Shown here piece by piece: positions 23,001 through 34,117 of a DNA stretch of 64,000 nucleotides (the stretch's first letter is position 1; each line of letters opens with the position of its first letter). Location of the stretch: positions 5,208,501 to 5,272,500 of the forward strand of contig NC_134035.1 in NCBI RefSeq assembly GCF_964204645.1. Direction: 5' to 3'. The position numbers and the translations under genes were made by a program. The notes beneath the pieces were generated by a model that saw only the letters and a program-made list of their open reading frames with translations, made no database searches and was not told the origin of the DNA. The stretch is from Tubulanus polymorphus (lineage: Eukaryota; Nemertea; Palaeonemertea; Tubulaniformes; Tubulanidae).

Positions 23001-26000
23001 TATTAATGCTTGTTATTGTGCTTATTAGCTTATTAACATGTATGAATACTGCGCGCTGTACAATTGTGAAGAATTGTATTTAAATACAACCAGTGGAAAA
23101 TGTTACAAGTGCCCCAGCTGTGACATTATATACTAAAGTATCAAAAAAATATATTTCTAGTTTTGTAATCGGCTTTTCCATTCATGACCTTATTATGAGT
23201 GTCACATGAAAAAATGTCTGTGACATTGTTTATCTGTTTATCATTAGCATATTTCCTCTGATTTTGGCTGATGTTTTGATACTTCGGTTGTTTCCTAGTA
23301 CTGTTATATTCCATAGACCGCCAATTTTTTCCATAGACCGCCAATTTTTTGCCCTTTTTTCATGGAAAAGTCTGATCCAAATTTCGTATTCACTGTGGCC
23401 TGGGATTGAACTATTGTGGTGTTAAGACTGAAAAAAAATCAATCGGACAGTCAAGGCAGGACCAGCCTGCAAATATCCTGGTTCTAGCGTCAATCTATGG
23501 ACCAGTCTTATGATTTAAAACAACTTAGGTGATGACTGCAATAGGGTCCATGTCTCTAGTTAGGTTCCACTAAAATTGGTGGTCTGGTAGTCAGCAAAAC
23601 CTTCCGAGCGTGCCCAGTCTGGTCCAGAATTTTCTGATACAGTGGCGCTGTTATGGGTTCAATTGTTCAAAACAGAAGTTGACCTAAACAAATTTCTTAT
23701 CATTTCTACTTTCAGATTTTCCTCGCGGTATAAAAGCGTTATTCACGAACCCCGTCTGGCTGTGTATAACGTTAGCGGCGGTGATGGAACGCAGTATAGT
23801 GTCGGGATTCGTCGCGTATGTCAGTAAATATCTTCAGGTCGAATTCCACGTTCCCAGCTCACAGGCTAACATCATGACAGGTAAATGTCCGATCGATTTC
23901 AGATGCAAAGTGACACACATGAAATGCCCAATGCTTTCTAGACTTAGTAAAGACTTAGGACTTCTACCATTCCCTTCTCCGCTGCTAGCAAATCAGACAA
24001 TCTTGGCTGCAAAGCAGAAGGATCAGCTATAATTGAACTCTATGAAACCAGATTGGTATTAACCATTGTTATGGTTATGATTTCTCGCTTAAAACTCTTT
24101 CTGTTTGAAAAACACTATGAATTTGTTGATCAACTCATACGCCATCTAACGTGATTCACCAAAAACGATCCTAACTCTCTATCAAACGAAGATACACAAT
24201 AATATCGCCAATGTTACGGTCGGTCGTATCATATCTTAGATTTTTTACGGATTTTCTTGCAGGTTTAGTGTTGATACCGAGCGCTTGTTTCGGTATAATA
24301 ATCGGCGGTATAATACTCAAACGACACCCGATGAGCAATTCGGCAATTTTCAAATTCATCTTGATTTTTGCGACGATATCGATGTTGATTGTGGTGGGTG
24401 CGTTTTTCGTCAAATGCGACGAGTTGCCGTTTGCCGGAATAACAATCAATCACAATGGATCGGGCAGGTCAGTTCTCGAGTTAACCTGACTTCTTCTAAG
24501 ATTGATACAATCTGTACCAGAACAGAGGGGGTATTTTTTAATTCACCATCTATCGTTTGAGTTAAGAAACTAGCCAACCGTACCAGTACGGTTTTGGCAG
24601 CCAAGTGATGGGAAATATCGAACGTACCAGTACGTGTTTGGCAGGCAATGAGTTAACGATATCAGGTTATAGCGTGGGCTCGTAGGACGTCGTAATATTT
24701 AACTATCGTAAAATGCTCGTAACATTTTATTCGTATTTCCACAGCATCGAAGCGTCTTCCATCAATGTCTCGTCGAGTTGTAACATCAACTGTAAATGTA
24801 ACACCCGTCATTATAATCCGGTTTGCGGTTACGATCAAATCACGTATTTCAGTTCGTGTCACGCCGGCTGTACCGATATAAATACAACCGGACACGTAAG
24901 TATCGTACAACGACCTTCGTAGCCTTGCGTCAAAAGCTTCGACATCAGCGAAATAATCCTGTATGCTGATATTGTAGAGTTATAAGGTATATTATCTAGT
25001 AGATCAATTGGATTTGAAATTGTATTGAAATGATCTTTAAATATAATGTTTTAGTATTTCACATTTAATTATCAACATTTTTATAGTTATATGTACAGGA
25101 TGTATATACACCCAGCATTTGTATTTAGTCAACTAATCTTTTTATCGACTTTCTTGTTGTCTAATTAACTGGTTAGCATCTGCTAATTATACACTAGTCT
25201 CATAAACACATGTCATCATCAACTTATTGAATAATTATCTGCAAATAGTTTTCATAAAAACCATTGGTTATAACTATAGATTTTCCTGCAGACAACAGCT
25301 ACAGACTCTGGTTCTATAATCTACTTGATAAAATACCCTATAATATATTCAAATCCAATCTCTATAATCTACTTGATGATAAACCCTATGATACTAGTCA
25401 GATTAAAACCCACTATACGTGTGTGTACGCAATTCAAAAGATTAGAAAGGAAATTCATTTGTCATTGGAATCAGGAGAAATCAGATGATTAGACGTATTG
25501 GACTCGGATCGGTCTTATTAACTTTTCTCCACGTCTGACAGTGGCTATTCTACTACAATGCTCTTAGGCTCTTCTCATAGTCTATACAATAAACATTTAC
25601 ATTATAGAACGCTTCTAAAAGAAACTTGTTTCTTCTATTTCAATTGTGTTGAAACGTGACAATAACTTTCATATTTTATCTATCAATTATGGGTTTTTCT
25701 TTGATATAAAGATGGTGGATAGACAGACAGTCAGTAAATACTCAACTAATTTCGGGTTATCTGTTTATTTCAGAGTTTTCTATCTTGTGGCTGCGTTCAT
25801 ACTACTATGGCTACTGCTGTTACCGGTAAATGCCCGAGTTCTTGTCAGATGTTGTATCCATTTCTAGTCATACTGTTCTGTATGGGTTTCGTAGCGTCTT
25901 TGTGCCAAAATCCTGCCTTGATCATTACTTTATCGTACGTATTTTTCTGTATAAGATGTATCAGCATTTACAGTGTTTACAGGTGATGTTGATGTAGATA

Positions 26001-27394
26001 TATGATTTTGTTTGATTTTGTAGGTGTGTTAAAAAGAAGGATCGCTCGTTTTCGCTAGGAATGCAAGATTCTGTCGTGAGATTACTCGGTAAGTATTTTA
26101 CACTTCTATGACCATTAATAACAGTGTGAATAAAATCGAATTACTCTCAATCTGGAATAAGAAACCCCTTGAAGGTTCGAGAAATTTATTTACTTCTAGT
26201 ACTGCCTCATTTGTTACTTGATAAGGAAACTTATAAATTATATCTTGGATTCTTTGAAGGAGTTAGACCTGAAATTTGAAATGGGCAAATTTGGCAATGC
26301 AAGGGAAGCAAGTGCCAAACATTGGTGGGGGTTCTGGCAGCCCTCCAACAGGATATTTAGGAAAAAAGGGGGCATTTAGTATCTTTATCAGAGCCTATTT
26401 AGATTTATTTTTCATCTTTTTCAAATTTTCTTTGCAAAAATGATTTGACCGGACTTTTTGGAGGGTGTATTCGAATTTTGAAGGGGTGGACCAGTCCACT
26501 CTTGTTCACCCCCTAAATCTGTCTAGTGATGTCATTATTCCAATTCGCTGCGAGCAAGGTTGATTGCATTGAATTACTAGATAAACTGTATGAATCCCTG
26601 TTCAATTTAAGCACCTTTGGCGCCATAGAGCATTTTCCTGTAATGCACCTGCGCTTATGGAGCTCATATAGTTTCTCCGATTTTGATTAATTTTCTCTGG
26701 AACAAAACACATCTAAAGAAACTTCTATTCAGACAACACTTACTAGAGGAGCACATCTGAACTGTTTTAATAGGATACCTGCACTATATAAAACTTATTC
26801 ATTATTATTATAACAATTCTTCATATGACGTGTCTTCTTGATACTAAAAATTTGCTCGTATTATTTTCAGCGTATATACCATCACCGATCTATTTCGGTT
26901 ATCTATTCGACGGTCAGTGTTTACTGCGCGAGGAGATCTGCGACGGCAGCGGTTCGTGTTGGGAATACGATACTAAACGTTTGCCGTACGCGATATTCGG
27001 CACGGTGATCGCGCTGAAATGCGTCGGTATCGTTTTCATCGCGTTGGGATGGATGTTCTGTCAACGTGAAGACCGACAGAACGCCGAACAAAAACAGTCC
27101 GCCGCCAACAGCGACAAGTCGGAACCGAGTGCCGTACCTACGCGAAACGGGAAAGTTTTCATCGAGCCATCGGAGGACGGAATATACTCGATATCGAACG
27201 GAGACGTAAACGTTCAAAAACGATACAGCGACCCGACGGGTCGGCACCGGGCTTTCAACACCCCTCGTCTCCCTCGGTCGGTGACAGAAACCGATGTTTC
27301 ATCTCCGGACTGCGGCTTCGACGCGAATGATTTGAAAATCACTCCGAGTTGGAATTCGATAGCGTCAAACTCGACGACTATTACGTATCTATGA
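20096..27394 (+). CDS. SLCO4A1: Solute carrier organic anion transporter, OATP4A-like
   Basis: A 12-membrane-span plasma-membrane transporter for amphipathic organic anions. Eight exons: 20096-20891, 21246-21554, 23716-23880, 24263-24467, 24745-24895, 25774-25934, 26024-26088, 26871-27394. Phases are consistent throughout and give 791 residues from this ATG. Family evidence is the OATP signature DPRWVGAWW (304-312) and the extracellular Kazal-like loop from about residue 504 (CNINCKCNTRHYNPVCG, then YFSSCHAGC). After that comes CGC, then TGKCPSSCQ leading into the next membrane segment. The Kazal loop most resembles OATP4A1; the exact subfamily needs a tree. The N- and C-terminal tails are cytosolic and low-complexity. 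The last 247 bases lie in the right arm of the inverted duplication, so their copy sits at 9,563-9,809. An in-frame upstream exon may lengthen the N-terminus. Confidence 0.94.
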
Positions 27395-27674
27395 CGCTAC
27401 AGCGATTTCTATACATAGGAATTAGTCGTCGAGAGAATATCGTTTCATCAGGATCCAATTTGACGCATGAGTTCGATCACTTCGCAGTTAACTCTAACTC
27501 AGGACTGTAGAGCTGGACCCAGTTCCACAGTTCAGAGTTAAGATTTGACTCAGAGTTGACTCATTGAAAATGAACTGATTTTAACTTAACTCACAACTGT
27601 GGAACTGGATCCTGAATTGTAAGTTCAGATTTAACTCTAACTCAGATTTTAGAACGGCTTTAAGCAAAACTCTG

Positions 27675-28815
27675 GGCTGGTGCTAACTTAAACCCAGTGG
27701 TTAATGTACTCGTATTCATAGTCAATTTAAGTTAAACACAAGTCTAAATACTGAACCGTGGGGTTGATTCAACTATTAACCATTCGGGTTTAAGTATTTA
27801 ACTTAAAACAAATGTATTTGATAACTAACTTCATTTTAGACCAAGTTAGGGGGTTGTTTTTTTTTAAAGAAAATCAAAAGCTTTAGAAACGGTTCTGTAA
27901 ATGTAAATGTTACTCCAATCCAGTTTGTTGTCAATATTTTAAAGTTAGCAAAATTATTGTATCTCACTCAAAGACTGGAATTGAGAACTGGATCCAGGGT
28001 TATTGAAAATCGAAATGATTTCATCTGAAAACCGTATTATGTTCCAACAGAATACAATCATTTATGATAGAGAATAGCTTTAATGCTCTGTATAAAAATG
28101 CGCATTTATCATATTCAGTTTTATAATCGTGTTTCGTAAATGAGCCAACAGATAATGATAGCTATAGACGAACACCAAATGTTAGTCATTTCATTGTTGT
28201 CGAACTTGCTAGCTAATAAGGGGGTCGAAGGATACCACTATGTCCCCTGTCCGAGGTGATCCAAAAATTTGAGCAGATGTGGGTTTAGCGTATTAAGCGT
28301 TTTCCGAGATATAATGATAAGTCCGGAAAGTACAATATAAGTCTGGAATGTTGCTGAAAGTTCAATATCCTGTATCCACGACGTGAAGCTTGTTATTTTT
28401 ACTTGCGCGTGAATTTCAATCTATTTTTAGCGACGTGAACAATGTGTGAAAGACGAATCATTGAATGAAATTTCTTCGGGAAAAAGAATTTAATTCATAA
28501 AAATCTGTGCATTACGTACAGTAGTTTCTCGCAGACGCCGAAACAGCGATCGATAAATATTTGAATTGTGGTTGATTTATATGATGGATATCACTATCAG
28601 AATAGTTTCAAACACAAAGCGGGAGGGTCGAGACCCTATTAACCCCCCCCTTGGAACCACCCCTGTCAGTATGCATATCTGTTGGTACTAGAATGATATA
28701 TGTTTGTTCAGTAGTACATGTATAAGAATACAATTATGAATGTGATGCCCAGTGTTAATGATGATTGTTGCAGTTGTTTTCTAAACGGAAAATTATTTTT
28801 GATCAAATTGTTATT
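27675..28815. other. 1.14-kb segment present only in the right arm
   Basis: In the left arm, sequence equivalent to 27,674 joins directly to that equivalent to 28,816 (junction near 9,291), with at most one base of microhomology. The segment is AT-rich, has no gene, and shows no inverted ends or target duplication. A deletion in the left arm is therefore more likely than an insertion here. Confidence 0.8.
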
Positions 28816-29329
28816 GATTTATGTGTGTTTTTCCACTGTGATCGTACGTATACACTGTTGCATAAAAAACAAAAATACCATTATATATTTTTTATAATAA
28901 AGAACGAAAATGAAAAGTAAATGAATGATGATAATGTCACTTTGTGATTTATATTAGGCCAGATTTGATTCTAACAGGATTGCACTCCTTGTGCATTCAT
29001 ACGCAGTTCATGAAGATCATCATATGGTTTGTCGACTTTTAGATATGGTGTGGAATGAATTCGTTGTTAAGGCAAAAAATAACTCTAACATTCATTTCTG
29101 GATTGTGAATGTTTGTCAAGAATGGAGAGCTTTCTGCTATAAATGATCGTATGAATTTGAACCACCCATGTCCATTGGAAAACCGAATGAAATGGAAAGC
29201 TTTTTTCTTCTATTCATCTCATGTTTTGCTCTGCTATTACCGAATGACGGGTGGGGTTCATATCCCTAACCCTAATTACTGATGCGGAACGCTATTTCGG
29301 AATGATGATTTCTTTCTGAAACACTTTTT

Positions 29330-32300
29330 GACATAATAAAAACATTTTTCATTTATGCAATTTCTGAACAATGTCCTGTTGCGCACGACTAACTGGAACC
29401 ATGACCGTGACCGGGACGTGATTAGCCTATATATACATTCTGTACATCAGTTAGAGATATATCGGCTGTCATTCGAGACACACGTACAGTTTTGTATAGA
29501 TTTAGGATATCGACTCTGCGAGAAAATACATTGGATCAAATTTTTTGGAACTCACTAATTCAGACTTAAAAATACTGTCGTTCGTATCTGTATGCTGCAC
29601 TATCAGTATGTATGTGCGGAGAATAAAGACATTGACTCCGGAGCTGCAAGAAAATGCGTACGTAGGTTTCTGGAACGGGAATTCGCGACTCAACAAGACA
29701 AATTGGAATTCATCGTTTACTCTTGGATAAACCGCACCGATCAGTGTTAGAGCTGATGATATCGTAGATTGGATTCTCGATTTCGGTGACGCTTAAGAAG
29801 TCTTAAAAGAATAAACTTGTTCTAAAATCGGGATGTAATACGCTGATAGTCTGTGTATTGAACAATGATCATCGGATAATCAAGTGTGATCGCTTATTGA
29901 TAAAATGTTTGTGAGGCGATTAGTGAGCCTTATGATTCCAGGTTAATTAGAATCAATCTATTTTCAGACTTGGGGGTAAGCTGAATTCCTATTTGTCGTC
30001 CATTCAAACTCACCGTTCACATCTGGATAAACATGAATTTCAAAAACTTATGATAATATATGTTCGATTTGGAATAACTGCAAGAAATATAAACTTGTTC
30101 TAATATCAGGATACAATAAGCTGTTAATCAGTGTATCGTACAATGACGTGATCGCTAATTAATAAACCTTTGGTGAGACATTTTTCGTAAGGTTTATTTA
30201 ATGAATTCTTTCAAACTTGACGTTATGTCGGATTCATGTTTGTTCTTTCTGAATTAATTCCTGTATGATGCAAAATAAACAAAAGAATAATAAGTAATAT
30301 TTCATAAAGATTGATATGATTGTTTTATTCATTCCTTTCTGACGGTCCCGCGTCATGGCTGCTTTTCTTGGGGGAAATTGGCCTTTTTGGCTCCTTTTGT
30401 CCCTGGCAAGCGAATATTGGTCCGGTCCCGCATTCTAGAGGTCCGGATCCGCCCTGGCAAGCGAGTACAGGTCCGGTCCCGCATATTGGCTGTCTTTCCT
30501 AGGGTGAAAATGGCCTTTTTGGCTCCTTTTTGCCCTGGCAAGCGAGCACAGGTCCGGTCCCGCATATTGGCTGCCTTTCCTAGGGTGAAAATGGCCTTTT
30601 TGGCTCTTTTTTGCCCTGGCAAGTGAGTATAGGTCCGGTCCCGCATACTGGCTGCCTTTCCTAGGGTGAAAATGGCCTTTTTTGGCTCTTTTTTGCCCTG
30701 GCAAGCGAGTATAGGACCGGTCCCGCATACTGGCTGCCTTTCCTAGGGTGAAAATGGCCTTTTTGGCTCTTTTTTGCCCTGGCAAGCGAGTATAGGTCCG
30801 GTCCCGCATATTGGCTGCCTTTCCTAGGGTGAAAATGGCTTGTTTGGCTCTTTTTTGCCCTGGCAAGCGAGTACAGGTCCGGTCCCGCATATTGGCTGCC
30901 TTTCCTAGGGTGAAAATGGCCTTTTTTGGCTCTTTTTTGCCCTGGCAAGCGAGTATAGGACCGGTCCCGCATACTGGCTGCCTTTCCTAGGGTGAAAATG
31001 GCCTTTTTGGCTCTTTTTTGCCCTGGCAAGCGAGTATAGGTCCGGTCCCACATATTGGCTGCCTTTCCTAGGGTGAAAATGGCCTTTTTGGCTCTTTTTT
31101 GCCCTGGCAAGCGAGTATAGGTCCGGTCCCGCATATTGGCTGCCTTTCCTAGGGTGAAAATGGCTTGTTTGGCTCTTTTTTGCCCTGGCAAGCGAGTATA
31201 GGTCCGGTCCCGCATATTGGCTGCCTTTCCTAGGGTGAAAATGGCTTGTTTGGCTCTTTTTTGCCCTGGCAAGCGAGTACAGGTCCGGTCCCGCATATTG
31301 GCTGCCTTTCCTAGGGTGAAAATGGCCTTTTTTGGCTCTTTTTTGCCCTGGCAAGCGAGTATAGGACCGGTCCCGTATATTGGCTGCCTTTCCTAGGGTG
31401 AAAATGGCCTTTTTGGCTCTTTTTTGCCCTGGCAAGCGAGTATAGGACCGGTCCCGCATACTGGCTGCCTTTCCTAGGGTGAAAATGGCCTTTTTGGCTC
31501 TTTTTTGCCCTGGCAAGCGAGTATAGGTCCGGTCCCGCATATTGGCTGCCTTTCCTAGGGTGAAAATGGCTTGTTTGGCTCTTTTTTGCCCTGGCAAGCG
31601 AGTTCAGGTCCGGTCCCGCATATTGGCTGCCTTTCCTAGGGTGAAAATGGCCTTTTTTGGCTCTTTTTTGCCCTGGCAAGCGAGTACAGGTCCGGTCCCG
31701 CATACTGGCTGCCTTTCCTAGGGGGAAAATGGACTTTTTGGCTTCTTTTGCCCCTTTTTGGCTCCTTTTTGCCCTGGCATGCGAGTATAGGTCCGGTCCC
31801 GCATACTGGCTGCCTTTCCTAGAGGGAAAATGGCCTTTTTTACTCCTTTTTGCTCTGGCAAGCGAGTATCGGCCCGTTCTCGCGTCTAGGCTGCTGTCCG
31901 TGCCCGCCCTGGTGAAGGTGTGGCTCCGGCTCGATTTTGCAAGTGAATAGAACAATAACGACAACAAAATACTAATACAAAATATTAATTATGATATATT
32001 TGTTTATTTATGGTCAATCGCAAATGAATGAATTAAAGAAGAACAAACAGGAATCCGACTCACCTCGATATCATAAAATAAATCAATCTTTATCAACGCT
32101 AAACAATTGAATTAATGAAAATATACAATATCTCATTGACGTTTTTAATTATTACACTTGTTATTATTCCAATCACTGAGTATCAGCTTATTATATCCCG
32201 ATATTACACAAGTTCATATCATCGATTCTTGCACTGATTGCTGCAGTTTTATCCAGATGTGATCGATGGGATTTTGACGTTCGAGTTAATGCCAGGGGAA

Positions 32301-32905
32301 TAGAGCATTTCCTAATAGCGTAATCATTTTACAAACAACAAACAGGAATCCACTTAACAACCGCATTTTGAAAATAAATGATATCTTATCAATCTCGCTC
32401 GTAATGTAACATAAAGTCATTGTTTCACCTCAAAGCGATCGCGTTTGATAACTATTCCAATGAACACGCGCATTGTCCGATACACTATCTGATCATTATG
32501 TTCCGATATTGCACGAGTTTATTCCTTACATATTTCTAAGCGTCACCATCTTCACCGAAATCGAGCATCATTCGTCAATTATTCTACGATAAGAGTTCGG
32601 ACTGATCGTTGCAGTTTATCCAGCTGTAAACGATGAGTTGATAGTTCAGATGAACGCGTATTCCAAAGAAATTCCATACATTTTAGTTGCAGCTCCTTTG
32701 AGGAAATATTCCGAAATCTCAAAAACTAAACCGTAAGGCTATACGTCTTCCGTATGACAGCATATATTTCCAACTGATTCAAGTTAACAATGTATATCTG
32801 GTCACGTCCCGGTCGTCACGGTCGTGGTTAAGTTAATCGTACGCGACGCTAAGGCATTGATCAAATGCGAGTTGTATACTTTTGATCTGAAAAATATGAT
32901 ATAAT
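29330..32905. mobile_element. Foldback-like element with central 81-bp array (right-arm copy)
   Basis: Inverted counterpart of 5,536-8,785. Flanks of about 1 kb on each side of the array (29,330-30,340 and 31,945-32,905) are imperfect inverted copies of one another, with the same internal sub-repeats. Its presence at the same relative place in both arms shows it was carried along by the duplication and not inserted twice. No transposase is encoded. Confidence 0.65.
30360..31945. repeat. 81-bp tandem array (right copy, about 19 units)
   Basis: Same unit as at 6,575-7,735 but in reverse orientation and with more copies. Occasional one-base changes in the run of Ts (ggcctttttgg versus ggccttttttgg) shift the frame, breaking the translated repeat into several overlapping open frames on the minus strand. 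These frame shifts argue against selection for a protein. Confidence 0.9.
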
Positions 32906-33000
32906 TTGTTGACACATAAAATCAAACAATTCTGCGTAGGCCAATTTCTAATTACAATGGTTTCATGCAACTGCTAAAAACGATCAATTCTAAAACATCT

Positions 33001-33100
33001 AGGCCCGGTTTTATAGACTAGTATCACCTTTAATCCGGGGGTTAACTCAATTGAATCAGCCCCATGGTTAAAGGAAAAGCGGTCTATAAAACCGGGCCCT
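33001..33100. mobile_element. Palindromic MITE of about 100 bp (family B, right-arm copy)
   Basis: It starts aggcccggttttatagac and ends tctataaaaccgggccct, with internal ccgggggttaactcaattg. It is the duplication partner of 5,346-5,446. Confidence 0.7.
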
Positions 33101-33198
33101 AGGTTTAATCATTCTTGATCCATTTAAAGTTCGATGCCCCCTGTCTTAACCTTGGCAAAAAAGGTTCAAAAACGTTTAAAACACGATTTAACTCGAAA

Positions 33199-34117
33199 CG
33201 CCCTCTATCGATTCTGTTCAAATTAAGAGAAACCCGTTAGATTGCAACACACCATCAAAAACTCTTTTTCACAACATAGAGAATATCAAATCTCCCAAAA
33301 TGTCATGGCCTTAAAATGCATGAATTCAAAACCTATTCGAAATTATTAGAAAAATATCACGGAAGAGTTGACATGGAACAGATAGTGGCGGGGTAGAAGC
33401 CCGTATAGCCTGACGGCAGGTCCGTGCCGAGGGGGTTCGGGGGTAGCGAACGAACCCCCTAAAAAGCGTCCTTTTTCTTGAAATAGAACTGCCCCTCAAA
33501 AAAGCTCGGCACGGGCCTAGACGAATATACCGCTGTGGGTTTGTCATTGATTCAGGTGGAACTAAACGCGATTTATGAGGGGATATAACTCTAAATAAAT
33601 GCACACTTTTGTATCATTTCGTAGTTGTGTAATAAGTTCAATTAGCTGAACCCTCTTTAATCAAGGGTATAGCGCAACTAAGTTTTTTTTGTTCGCTCGA
33701 ACCGTCCGAACCTCCGGACCACAGCGACGTTGGCGAATCGCAAAAACTAAGATAGGGAAGGCATTTGATAAAACGGACGTCGCATTCACAAATACGGAAA
33801 CAATTCAACGAACGAGTCTTATCTGAATACGGAATCTATCGAAAAAAGAAACTAATCTCAAGTCCAGAGAACATCACGAGGTTACAATGGAAGATTGCTA
33901 GTTCATGTTATTGATAGACACGTGCATTTTGTGCGCCATTATGCGTCATCAGGAAATTGATAAATCTTTTTCTTTCTTTATGCCTACGAATTTCTGCTGT
34001 CATTCAACGATACCCATCTTTAACTATCATCCCATCAACCGCTGCTGCCTATGACGTATTTTTAACGTGTATAAATCGGCAGTCAATTTCGACCACTCGT
34101 TCACAAACTGTTTCATC
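33199..34117. other. Intergenic DNA upstream of the first protease gene
   Basis: It carries a short MITE relative at 33,417-33,520 (ends caggtccgtgccgag and ctcggcacgggcctag, family C). The proximal promoter of the protease gene should lie just before 34,118. A string tatgacgtatttttaacgtg sits about 60 bp upstream, but no defined element is claimed. Confidence 0.45.

Larger units (their letters stand above)
27148..33198. repeat. Right arm of the large inverted duplication
   Basis: Inverted partner of 5,247-9,809. It begins within the last SLCO exon (gggaaagttttcatcgagcc) and contains, in order, the SLCO 3' end, 3' flanking DNA, an extra 1.14 kb absent from the left arm, the foldback-like element with its 81-bp array, and the family B MITE. 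It ends at 33,198 where the left arm's 5,247 pairs. Because the SLCO gene is intact here and only a fragment on the left, this arm is the likely source and the left arm the copy. Confidence 0.93.

Noticed and set aside
24555-24650. Two cgtaccagtacg palindromes in an SLCO intron as paired operator sites
   Set aside because: Short repeats in intronic DNA of an animal gene. A simple local duplication is enough, and no regulatory role can be supported.
30353-31967. Minus-strand repetitive open frames, up to 230 residues
   Set aside because: Same array in inverse orientation. The frames are broken by T-run length changes and have no gene context.
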